From positions 1 through 5,780 of the forward strand of contig JAITXR010000342.1 in NCBI GenBank assembly GCA_031284665.1: 5,780 bases of DNA, in the 5' to 3' direction. The stretch comes from Paludibacter sp. Lineage in GTDB: Bacteria > Bacteroidota > Bacteroidia > Bacteroidales > Paludibacteraceae. A model generated the notes under the pieces. It saw nothing but the letters and a program-made list of their open reading frames with translations. It ran no database searches and was not told the DNA's origin. This document shows, in pieces, positions 1 through 5,780 of the stretch (the first letter of the stretch is position 1; each line of letters opens with the position of its first letter). The translations under genes were made by a program, and so were the position numbers.

Positions 1-1793
1 CGACAAGCGCGGTACCGGGTCTTGATGCCGAGATAACGTGGGATTTCACTACCGGAATAAAAGATTTAGATGTAGTAAGTAGAACTCCTGCCATCGATGC
101 CCCCAACGTAGCAGTTAATGCAGATGTTAAAGTTACCTTAGATTTCCCTGTAAATATTAATGGCGTTCCTAATCTTACCGGTATCACAATAGATAACGGC
201 AGAACAGGCGTATTAGCTACATACAGTGGAAATGTACTCAGCATTGCTCATGCCAACTTTGCATATAATAAAACTTACACTGTAACTATTCCTAAAACTG
301 CGGTTACCGGTCTTGTTAGTGATATTATTTGGAGTTTCACTACCGAAATTGCAGATGTGCACTATACTAACCTCGTTCCGGCAATTGTAGCAAGCGCTGT
401 ACATATAGATACAGAAATTAAGGCTAAATTTAATCTTCCTGTAAATATTAATGGCGTGCCGGATTTAAGCGGTATCACAATCGACAACGGCACAACAGGC
501 GTATCGGCTACATTTAGCGGAAACGTAATCAGCATTGCTCATGACGATTTTGCATACAAAAAAACTTACACTGTAACTATTCCTAAAACTGCGGTTATCG
601 GTCTTGTTAATGATATTGTTTGGAGTTTCACTACCGAAATTGCAAATGTACGTCATACGAACCTCGTTCCTGCAATCGTAGCAACTGGAGTGCAATTAGA
701 TACAGAAATTAAGGCTACATTTAATTTCCCTGTAAATATTAATGGAGTTCCTAATCTAAGCGGTGTAACAATTGATAACGGCGTAACAGGCGTATCGGCT
801 ACATTCAGCGGAAACGTAATCAGCATTGCTCATGCCGATTTTGAATATAACAAAACTTACACTGTAACTATTCCTAAATCCGCAATTATTGGTCTTGATT
901 ATGACGTTGTTTGGATGTTTACCACACAATTTGCACACTTGGAAGCAGTAAGTAAAACTCCTGCTGTGGCTGCCCCCAACGTAGCAGTTGATGCAGATGT
1001 TAAAGTTACATTCAATCGTCCTGTAAATATCAATAGCGAGCCAAGACTGAGCCGTATAACGATAAGCGGTGCAATGAGTGTGGCGGCTACTTATAGCGGA
1101 AATGTAATAACTATTGCTCACACTGATTTTGCCCCAAGTACCACTTATACCGTAACTGTTCCAAAAACTGCAATCGATGGACTCGACGCGGATGTTATTT
1201 GGTCGTTCTCTGTGGGCAATGTACCTGTTGAGATTATAGCACACAATCCGATAAGTGGAGCAACCGGAGTAAACCGCGATACTATAATAAGCGTAACTCT
1301 TAGTAAAGACCCGGACACCAACGGGCAACCTAATTGGAACCAAGTGTCAATCAAAGAAACAGTTAGCGGCACAGCAGTAACTAATGTATTTGTTAGCGGT
1401 GCAGGATTAAGTGGGACAACATATTCAATTTTCCACTCTATGCTTCGCCCCAACACACAATACACAGTTACAATTCCCGCAACAGCAATTATAGGTTTGG
1501 CAAGAGACTTCTCTTGGTCGTTTACCACAGGTGCACAAACTATAACGAGTAGCGATATTGCCGACAGCGACGGAATTTCTGTGTATCCTACTCTGACCGA
1601 TGCTTTGGTAATGATAAACACTGTTGCAAAAGCCGACATAAGTGTAGTTGACCTCGCAGGGAGAACGCTCGAAACTCACAGCAGCGCAGGAGGTAGTTAC
1701 ACGCTCAACCTTGCCAGCCGTGCACAAGGCGTTTACTTTGTAATAATCACTTTGGATGACAAAACTTCGGTAACAAAAGTTATCAAAAAATAA
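1..1793 (+). CDS. Secreted multi-Ig (SbsA/Big_5-like) protein with T9SS C-terminal sorting domain, 5'-partial
   Basis: The frame is open from base 3 to the TAA at 1791-1793, giving 596 residues; the N-terminus and signal peptide lie upstream of the window. A GTG at 357 is internal and not the start. After the tail of one domain (residues 1-17) come five consecutive domains at about 18-114, 115-211, 212-308, 309-404 and 405-509. Each has a PVNIN-like strand, a TYTVTIPK-like strand and a closing WSFTT, the pattern of SbsA-type bacterial Ig-like domains (Big_5). Residues 525-596 match a T9SS type A sorting domain: ISVYPTLTD, then DLAGRTLE, then GVYFVIITL, ending KVIKK. Family knowledge says such proteins cross the outer membrane by T9SS and are released or anchored through the tail. 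Repeated Ig domains usually act as adhesive or spacer modules; no catalytic domain is visible, but one could sit in the missing N-terminal part. An adhesin or stalk role is inference. A strong terminator follows the gene. Confidence 0.9.
   Translation, partial: TSAVPGLDAEITWDFTTGIKDLDVVSRTPAIDAPNVAVNADVKVTLDFPVNINGVPNLTGITIDNGRTGVLATYSGNVLSIAHANFAYNKTYTVTIPKTAVTGLVSDIIWSFTTEIADVHYTNLVPAIVASAVHIDTEIKAKFNLPVNINGVPDLSGITIDNGTTGVSATFSGNVISIAHDDFAYKKTYTVTIPKTAVIGLVNDIVWSFTTEIANVRHTNLVPAIVATGVQLDTEIKATFNFPVNINGVPNLSGVTIDNGVTGVSATFSGNVISIAHADFEYNKTYTVTIPKSAIIGLDYDVVWMFTTQFAHLEAVSKTPAVAAPNVAVDADVKVTFNRPVNINSEPRLSRITISGAMSVAATYSGNVITIAHTDFAPSTTYTVTVPKTAIDGLDADVIWSFSVGNVPVEIIAHNPISGATGVNRDTIISVTLSKDPDTNGQPNWNQVSIKETVSGTAVTNVFVSGAGLSGTTYSIFHSMLRPNTQYTVTIPATAIIGLARDFSWSFTTGAQTITSSDIADSDGISVYPTLTDALVMINTVAKADISVVDLAGRTLETHSSAGGSYTLNLASRAQGVYFVIITLDDKTSVTKVIKK
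54..1529 (+). repeat. Tandem in-frame coding repeats, 291-bp unit (Ig-like domain array)
   Basis: Five direct repeats encode the Ig-like domains: 54-344, 345-635 and 636-926 (291 bp each), 927-1214 (288 bp) and 1215-1529 (315 bp, most divergent). The CCTGTAAATAT core recurs near 147, 438 and 729 at exact 291-bp spacing, and again near 1020 with a variant last base. Units 2 and 3 agree at about 76 of 97 residues by my count. Unit 1 shares its first third with unit 4 (GCCCCCAACGTAGCAGTT at 99-116 and 972-989) but the rest with units 2 and 3, which suggests recombination between units. A further unit is cut by the left edge (3-53). Confidence 0.93.
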
Positions 1794-1823
1794 ATCGCAA
1801 CAACATAGTGTAAACTAAGTATT

Positions 1824-1859
1824 AAACCTTCCAAGTATCAGGTACTTGGAAGGTTTTTT
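1824..1859 (+). terminator. Rho-independent terminator of the Ig-repeat gene
   Basis: A perfect 14-bp stem (1824-1837, AAACCTTCCAAGTA, pairing with 1843-1856) has a 5-nt loop, TCAGG, and runs into six T residues (1854-1859). It begins 30 bp after the stop codon of the upstream + strand gene. On the opposite strand the stem is followed only by TTTAAT, so it would be a weaker terminator for the convergent DUF3943 gene, whose stop codon is about 180 bp away. Confidence 0.93.
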
Positions 1860-1920
1860 GTGTCCGAACTTCACAATAAATTATTGGATTTCCGCATATA
1901 GAGAAATCTATATAAACTCT

Positions 1921-2037
1921 ATTAATTTCTACATTTCTTAATTGTTTATTGGCAAATTGCACATTGACACGCCATTTTACATTAATTCCTACATTTCTTC
2001 ATTTCTTCATTGTTAATTAGCACATTGCTCATTGTCT
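1921..2037. repeat. Imperfect ~60-bp tandem duplication in AT-rich spacer
   Basis: ATTAATTTCTACATTTCTT at 1921 recurs with one change at 1981, exactly 60 bp later. GCACATTG at 1959 recurs at 2020, 61 bp later. The middle of the units has drifted. The second copy ends right at the TAG stop (2038-2040, - strand) of the DUF3943 gene. The rest of the spacer, from 1860, is AT-rich and holds no gene that I can see. Degenerate low-complexity repeats of this kind are common between Bacteroidota genes; no function can be assigned. Confidence 0.6.
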
Positions 2038-3525
2038 CTAAAATTTTAATGAAACCATAAGTTTATGTTCCAAAGTCCAAGAAAAAACGTCTTCATAAAA
2101 TTTATATTTCGTGGAACGGACAAAAAACGAAGTTACGCCTGTAAAAAAAATGTTTTTTGCCAATTTTACATCTAATTTTAAGGAAGAAACATTCGACACG
2201 GAGTTTGAATTATCTCCTTTATAATTAGTATGTTTGTAGTCTGCATCGTCTAAATCCAAATCCTCAGGGTAGCCGTTGAATATAAACAAACGAAAAGCAT
2301 CGGACGAAAACGACCAACGCAGTTTATCTTTGTACGAAAGCGAATATCCTGTTTGAACACCAAAGCCGTTGCTCATATTGTAATTTCGCTCGCCTACGGA
2401 ATAATGGTCGCTCAACATTGCACCCAAAAGTACGGCATTCAAATGAAAATAGGAATCAAAATGCCAATTCTCATAACGTTTGTTGTTGTACATCAGCCCT
2501 ATACCGAAACAAGATGGCGTTCCAAAGCGATAAGGCACTGTATTGGAAACGTCAGAAATAGTGTCGGAATCGTAGTAATTGAAATGCTGATAAATTCCGA
2601 AATTCAGATAATCTTTTTTTGAATCGATTAAATCAGTTCCGTACAGTCGCCCCGAAATGGTCATTGCGCCTAAAAGAGGTTGATTTTTCTGTAAATTCAC
2701 ACTTCCTCTGAAAGTAAAATAATCGTAAGGTTTCCAGCCATTGGTCTCGAAACGCTCGCCATATTCCAGCGCAACATCTACGGCAAGCCCAAAACCTTCG
2801 TCAAAAATTTCATCGCGGAGTTCGATATTTTTTATGCCGACCGAGACTTCCGCAACGGCATTTGGTGTGCCGAATTGCCGCCCCGAAGTTTGCCTTATTC
2901 TCCAAGCATCACCGTTTATTATGCGCGTAAAACCTCTTGTAGGCGAAATCAAAAATCCTGCAAATTCGCGCGCAAAACGTGAAATTCCTCTCGCCCTGTC
3001 GTCGAGCACAATATCGGATGTTCGATAAAAAGCTTCGCCCATAATAACCCCGCCGGCAGTGGTGTTGACGACATCGTTGATTGACGGATACTCGTTTTCG
3101 CAAAACATTTCCCAAATTGTGCTGCCAAACAGCGTAAACAATGACGATTGCCACATATTAAAGCCGTTAGACCGCGCCGAATTATAGTACAAACCGCCAT
3201 TATAAGGATGCAGAAACAAATTTGTTCCCATTTTGTCGTTATCCCACACAAAGCCGTGCCTAAAATTATCCTGTATGCTTTGCCAACTGACATACGCAAA
3301 ATGGGAGTTAGTCGCATAGCGGTCGAACGCCCAAACTCCAGCATTTAATCCCAAAACTTGACTTACTACAGCACCAAAATTTTTGTTTTTATAGTATTGA
3401 ATGTCAACGGAATCGGCTAAAATTGGCGTAACAGTTTGGCGTTTACTTATCGAAAGTTGAGAATAAACAGATAAATTGCACAAAAATAAAATTGAAATAA
3501 ATAATATATTTTTTCTAAATAACAT
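2038..3525 (-). CDS. DUF3943 domain-containing protein, probable outer-membrane beta-barrel
   Basis: The 495-residue product starts at the ATG complementary to 3523-3525 and stops at TAG. Residues 1-23 form a signal peptide: basic start (RKN), hydrophobic core, probable cleavage near SVYS-Q. Cys16 has no proper lipobox, so it is not a lipoprotein. Residues about 60-170 carry the motifs I associate with DUF3943: WAFDRY (65-70), WDND (94-97), HPYNG (106-110), ARSNG (117-121), GS..WE (134-139), PSIND (147-151), then GG and GE..YR up to 168. The remaining ~320 residues alternate polar and hydrophobic or aromatic positions and end in a C-terminal Phe (SLKF), as outer-membrane barrels do. The family has no established function; an outer-membrane role is inferred. 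The gene stands alone, convergent with the Ig-repeat gene and divergent from the transporter. The leader is AT-rich without a Shine-Dalgarno sequence, usual in this phylum. Confidence 0.87.
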   Translation of the reverse strand: MLFRKNILFISILFLCNLSVYSQLSISKRQTVTPILADSVDIQYYKNKNFGAVVSQVLGLNAGVWAFDRYATNSHFAYVSWQSIQDNFRHGFVWDNDKMGTNLFLHPYNGGLYYNSARSNGFNMWQSSLFTLFGSTIWEMFCENEYPSINDVVNTTAGGVIMGEAFYRTSDIVLDDRARGISRFAREFAGFLISPTRGFTRIINGDAWRIRQTSGRQFGTPNAVAEVSVGIKNIELRDEIFDEGFGLAVDVALEYGERFETNGWKPYDYFTFRGSVNLQKNQPLLGAMTISGRLYGTDLIDSKKDYLNFGIYQHFNYYDSDTISDVSNTVPYRFGTPSCFGIGLMYNNKRYENWHFDSYFHLNAVLLGAMLSDHYSVGERNYNMSNGFGVQTGYSLSYKDKLRWSFSSDAFRLFIFNGYPEDLDLDDADYKHTNYKGDNSNSVSNVSSLKLDVKLAKNIFFTGVTSFFVRSTKYKFYEDVFSWTLEHKLMVSLKF

Positions 3526-3711
3526 AATTGATAAACGAGGATATTACTTTTTTTATTGCCTAATTAATGGCAAGTATTGTTAAAAAATTATTGATTTATA
3601 TGTATTGCATTTATTAAGACAAATGAAACACGAAAATATTTTAGAATAAACAAAATAAATTGCTTTTAAATTACTTTTAATGATTATCCGAAAAACATTC
3701 TATTCTCGACG

Positions 3712-3756
3712 AAAGTCCCACAGGGACGATACTTAATGTCGTCCCTGTGGGACTTT
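3712..3756. repeat. Perfect 18-bp inverted repeat with nested hairpins (REP/MITE-like element)
   Basis: The arm AAAGTCCCACAGGGACGA (3712-3729) is exactly complementary to 3739-3756, around a 9-base loop (3730-3738). Each arm is itself nearly palindromic: GTCCC-ACA-GGGAC on the left and GTCCC-TGT-GGGAC on the right. The element can therefore fold as one long hairpin or two small ones. Its GC content stands out from the AT-rich surroundings. It lies between divergent genes, so it terminates neither, and it lacks a real U-tract. A dispersed palindromic repeat is the likeliest reading (inference); a regulatory or protein-binding site is the alternative. Confidence 0.75.
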
Positions 3757-4029
3757 TCATATTAGGGCGTTTTACGGAAGTCATTTTATTTTTTAAATTC
3801 TAAAAATTTCAGTATTAATAACTCGACAAAAATACTGCCTGAAATTGAATCTCAAAAGGTCTAAATGGCTGTTAAATTGGTCAAAAAAGATAAATTATAT
3901 TCGATTTGTGATAAGAATACACACATTTTTGTTTTTTTGCATTTAGAAATTCAAGCCCAATTAATAGATTAATCTGTTGATAATAAACAATTTTATTGTG
4001 ATTATAGTTTAGATTTTGATAAATAAAAT

Positions 4030-4060
4030 TTGTTGAAATCAATTTTTCGAGTAAATTTGC
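4030..4060 (+). promoter_or_regulatory. Bacteroidota-type sigma-A promoter of the transporter gene
   Basis: A -33 element TTTG (4030-4033, within TTTGTTG) and an exact -7 element TAAATTTG (4053-4060, consensus TAnnTTTG) are separated by 19 bp, matching the known Bacteroidota housekeeping promoter. Transcription would start near 4066, leaving a leader of about 20 nt before the ATG at 4086. The leader is AT-rich with no Shine-Dalgarno motif. A weak TTGA-AA-TCAA dyad lies between the two boxes (4034-4043). Confidence 0.72.
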
Positions 4061-4085
4061 TTTTCTAACTCTTAAAAATAATATT

Positions 4086-5405
4086 ATGGACAGCAAACCT
4101 AACTTGCCTTTTTGGTCAATTTGGAATTTAAGTTTCGGATTTTTTGGTGTGCAAATTGCTTACGCTTTGCAAAGTGCCAATATCAGCCGCATTTTTGCTA
4201 CGCTTGGCGCCGACCCTCACTCGTTGAGTTTTTTCTGGATTTTACCTCCGCTAATGGGCATTATTGTGCAACCGATAGTTGGCTCGTTGAGCGATAAAAC
4301 GTGGTTGCCAAAATTTGGGCGGCGCATTCCGTATCTTTTTGTTGGGGCGGTGGTTGCCATTATTGTAATGTGCCTGCTGCCAAATGCTGGCAGTTATAAT
4401 CTTGCAATTAGTACTGCGCTAATTTTTGGTTTGATTGCCTTAATGTTTCTCGACACTTCGATAAATATGGCGATGCAGCCGTTCAAAATGCTTGTGGGCG
4501 ATATGGTGAACGAAAAACAGAAAACTTTTGCTTATTCAATTCAAAGTTTTTTGGTAAATCTGGGCAGTGTTCTCGGGTTTTTGTTCCCGTTTATTTTCAC
4601 TTTTATCGGCATTTCGAATGTGGCAGCCGACGGCGTTGTTCCCGATTCGGTGATTTATTCGTTTTATGTTGGTGCAGGAATTTTGATACTTTGCGTGTTG
4701 TACACTGTTTGGAAAGTTAAGGAAATGCCGCCACGCGAATATGCCAAATTTCACGGTTTTGACGAAAATCCGCCTGTAAAGGAAAAATCGGATTTTATTA
4801 CTTTGTTGAAAAAAGCCCCGAAAGTGTTTTGGACAGTGGGTTTAGTGCAGTTTTTTTGCTGGGTGGCGTTTATGTATATGTGGACTTACACCAATGGCGG
4901 TATTGCCGAAAATGTATGGGGAGTTGACACGCACGCCGAAGGACACGCCAAACTTGCCGAATATCAAGAGGCGGGTAATTGGGTGGGAATTTTATTTGCT
5001 GTTCAGGCGATTGCGTCGGTTGGCTGGGCGTTGATAATTCCGCTTTTCAAACAGAAAAAATTGGTTTATTCGCTTTCGTTGCTGTTGGGTGCTGCGGGCT
5101 TTATTTCCATATTTTTTGTTCACAATCAATACTTGCTTTTTGGCTCGTATGCGCTTGTGGGATGTGCTTGGGCAGCAATGTTGGCACTGCCATTTACGAT
5201 ATTGACAAATGCGCTTTCGGGCAAAAATATGGGGGCATATCTTGGGTTGTTTAACGGTACAATTTGCTTGCCTCAGATAGTTGCAGCCTTGCTTGGCGGA
5301 GTGATTTTAAATATTGTAGGCTCGCAAGCAGCAATGTTGGCGGTGGCTGGTGCGGCACTTGTTTTGGGGGCTGTGGCTGTGATGGGGATAAAAGAAAGGG
5401 AATAG
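4086..5405 (+). CDS. MFS/GPH-type sugar transporter, SLC45-like (maltose/sucrose symporter group)
   Basis: The 439-residue inner-membrane protein has about 12 hydrophobic segments, a normal full length for the family. The first segments lie near residues 10-30, 47-68, 80-99, 105-125, 153-174 and 187-209. The loop between TM2 and TM3 carries the MFS motif GSLSDK (66-71) followed by FGRRIPY (77-83), the form seen in SLC45 and plant sucrose carriers. Asp123, Asn127, Pro132 and Asp139 in TM4 and the following loop, the KVKEMPP stretch after TM6 (210-216), and a C-terminal LGLFNGTICLPQI stretch also fit that group. Known members import disaccharides such as maltose or sucrose with a cation; the substrate here is not provable from sequence. 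Bacterial relatives often sit beside glycoside hydrolases, but none is visible, and the gene appears to be a single unit with its own promoter. The ATG at 4086 is supported by the promoter spacing. Confidence 0.86.
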   Translation: MDSKPNLPFWSIWNLSFGFFGVQIAYALQSANISRIFATLGADPHSLSFFWILPPLMGIIVQPIVGSLSDKTWLPKFGRRIPYLFVGAVVAIIVMCLLPNAGSYNLAISTALIFGLIALMFLDTSINMAMQPFKMLVGDMVNEKQKTFAYSIQSFLVNLGSVLGFLFPFIFTFIGISNVAADGVVPDSVIYSFYVGAGILILCVLYTVWKVKEMPPREYAKFHGFDENPPVKEKSDFITLLKKAPKVFWTVGLVQFFCWVAFMYMWTYTNGGIAENVWGVDTHAEGHAKLAEYQEAGNWVGILFAVQAIASVGWALIIPLFKQKKLVYSLSLLLGAAGFISIFFVHNQYLLFGSYALVGCAWAAMLALPFTILTNALSGKNMGAYLGLFNGTICLPQIVAALLGGVILNIVGSQAAMLAVAGAALVLGAVAVMGIKERE

Positions 5406-5466
5406 TTTATAGTAAAATAGTTTATAGTAAAATAGTTTATAGTAAATAGTTGATAGTGAATAGTTT
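5402..5466. repeat. 15-bp tandem repeat array starting in the transporter stop codon
   Basis: ATAGTTTATAGTAAA occurs three times without error at 5402-5416, 5417-5431 and 5432-5446. A decayed copy (ATAGTTGATAGTGAA, sharing base 5446) follows to 5460, then a partial TAGTTT. The TAG stop of the transporter (5403-5405) is bases 2-4 of the first unit. The array fills most of the 72-bp gap between two convergent genes. No hairpin terminator is visible in the gap. Replication slippage of a short AT-rich sequence explains it; the units abut, so it is not a CRISPR array. Confidence 0.88.
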
Positions 5467-5477
5467 AGATTATGCTT

Positions 5478-5780
5478 TTACCACATTTGCCATTTGTCGA
5501 AATCCAAACCTGTAAGTTTGTTTTCGTCTAATCTAAAGCCCATATTCATCCCGATGTTTGAACTGAAAGTGCCAATAAACTGTTCGGATTGTTCCAGAAT
5601 ATCCATTTCGGCAAAAAGGCGAATTAACGAATCGAACTTTTCCTGTTTCGAGAGTTTCAGGAAAGTGCCATGGTCATAGCCTCGCTCGGCAGCGGTACAA
5701 AGCGTTGTAATTGTCCATTGTGGAAAATTTTGCTGTAATTGTTCTATAACCGAATAATCATCCGTAGCCACAAAAGCATT
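5478..5780 (-). CDS. Probable fucosyltransferase-like glycosyltransferase (NodZ/FUT8-like), C-terminal fragment
   Basis: The frame is open from the right edge to TAA (complement of 5478-5480), giving the last 100 residues. A GTG at 5771 lies inside the reading frame and is not a credible start. The fragment begins NAFVATDDYSVIEQL, continues through NFPQW, then a helix-rich stretch (SLIRLFAEMDILEQS) leading to FIGTFSSN (about 5556-5579), and ends KWQMW. The order VATDD, then an FP or YP strand, then a D/E-x-x-x-L-x-x-S helix, then GTFSSN resembles the nucleotide-sugar-binding half of GT-B fucosyltransferases such as NodZ and FUT8 (GT23). If so, it would transfer a sugar, probably fucose from GDP-fucose, onto a glycan in the cytoplasm. 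The assignment rests on motif memory from a short fragment; another GT-B family is possible. It is convergent with the transporter. Confidence 0.6.
   Translation of the reverse strand, partial: NAFVATDDYSVIEQLQQNFPQWTITTLCTAAERGYDHGTFLKLSKQEKFDSLIRLFAEMDILEQSEQFIGTFSSNIGMNMGFRLDENKLTGLDFDKWQMW

Larger units (their letters stand above)
3526..4085. other. Divergent intergenic region, no gene seen
   Basis: These 560 bp separate the starts of the DUF3943 (-) and transporter (+) genes and must hold both promoters. The transporter promoter is clear at 4030-4060. For the DUF3943 gene I found no good TAnnTTTG match on the - strand, so its promoter is unassigned. The region also holds a perfect 18-bp inverted repeat (3712-3756) and minor palindromes such as AGATTAATCT (3966-3975). 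It is strongly AT-rich outside the inverted repeat. A 71-codon open stretch on the - strand (3881-4096) has low-complexity composition and overlaps the transporter start and promoter, so I do not call it. Confidence 0.7.

Noticed and set aside
357..359. GTG as start of the Ig-repeat gene
   Set aside because: The same frame is open to the left edge and encodes another complete Ig-like domain, so this codon is an internal valine.
213..1727. Several open frames on the - strand opposite the Ig-repeat gene (213-404, 465-695, 756-1343, 1145-1639, 1425-1727)
   Set aside because: They recur with the repeat period, have Cys/Tyr/Asn-rich composition without recognisable domains, and lie antisense to a well-supported coding sequence. 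They are by-products of the repeated sequence.
2353..3348. Open frames overlapping the DUF3943 gene (2353-2622 +, 2741-3028 +, 2909-3154 -, 2949-3344 -, 3148-3348 +)
   Set aside because: They fall inside a full-length gene with a signal peptide and conserved motifs, and they show no domain signature of their own.
2038..3525. DUF3943 product as a lipoprotein using Cys16
   Set aside because: The residues before the Cys (LFL) do not form a lipobox, and the signal peptide continues to a better cleavage site near residue 22.
3712..3757. Inverted repeat as an intrinsic terminator
   Set aside because: Both flanking genes start on either side and are transcribed away from it, and no proper U-tract follows on either strand.
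3966..3999. Small palindromes AGATTAATCT (3966-3975) and ACAAT-TTT-ATTGT (3987-3999) as operators
   Set aside because: Short AT-rich dyads are expected by chance here, and they lie outside the promoter core.
3881..4096. 71-codon open frame on the - strand
   Set aside because: It has low-complexity Ile/Asn/Leu/Tyr-rich composition typical of AT-rich noncoding DNA, and it overlaps the transporter promoter and start codon.
4112..5449. Open frames overlapping the transporter (4112-4297 +, 4536-4754 -, 4979-5254 +, 5264-5449 +)
   Set aside because: They are shadows of the transporter gene. The last one extends only because the 15-bp repeat is free of stops in that frame.
5402..5466. CRISPR-like array
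   Set aside because: The 15-bp units abut with no spacers, and there are no cas genes.
5494..5679. 61-codon open frame on the + strand
   Set aside because: It is antisense to the glycosyltransferase-like fragment, which has recognisable motifs; this frame has none.

Overview
The window looks like chromosomal DNA from a member of the Bacteroidota, probably of the Bacteroidales type; I cannot place it lower. Four things point there. One protein ends in a type IX secretion system (T9SS) C-terminal sorting domain, a feature of this phylum. A Bacteroidota-type promoter (TTTG, 19 bp, TAnnTTTG) lies upstream of the transporter gene. The two visible start codons have AT-rich leaders without a Shine-Dalgarno sequence. 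The intergenic DNA is AT-rich and carries short degenerate repeats. No rRNA, tRNA, CRISPR array, transposase or phage gene is visible.

Layout from left to right. (1) Positions 1-1793, + strand: the 3' part of a gene for a large secreted or surface protein, made of tandem ~97-residue SbsA/Big_5-like Ig domains followed by a T9SS sorting domain. It is closed by a strong intrinsic terminator at 1824-1859. (2) Positions 1860-2037: AT-rich spacer with an imperfect ~60-bp duplication. (3) Positions 2038-3525, - strand: a signal-peptide-bearing DUF3943 protein, probably an outer-membrane beta-barrel, convergent with gene 1. (4) Positions 3526-4085: a 560-bp divergent intergenic region with a perfect 18-bp inverted repeat (3712-3756) and the promoter of the next gene. 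(5) Positions 4086-5405, + strand: a 12-TM MFS/GPH-type transporter resembling the SLC45 / bacterial maltose-sucrose symporter group. (6) Positions 5402-5466: three exact copies, plus decayed ones, of a 15-bp repeat that begins inside the transporter stop codon. (7) Positions 5478-5780, - strand: the C-terminal 100 residues of a protein resembling the donor-binding half of NodZ/FUT8-like fucosyltransferases, running off the right edge.

The genes do not form one operon. Orientation alternates (+, -, +, -), and each gene appears to be its own transcription unit. Three of the four products are cell-envelope proteins (secreted adhesin-like, outer-membrane and inner-membrane) and the fourth is glycan-related, but nothing in the sequence ties them into one pathway. 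I found no convincing undescribed multi-gene system. The most interesting items are the mosaic Ig-repeat array, the intergenic palindromic element and the stop-codon-embedded 15-bp repeat.
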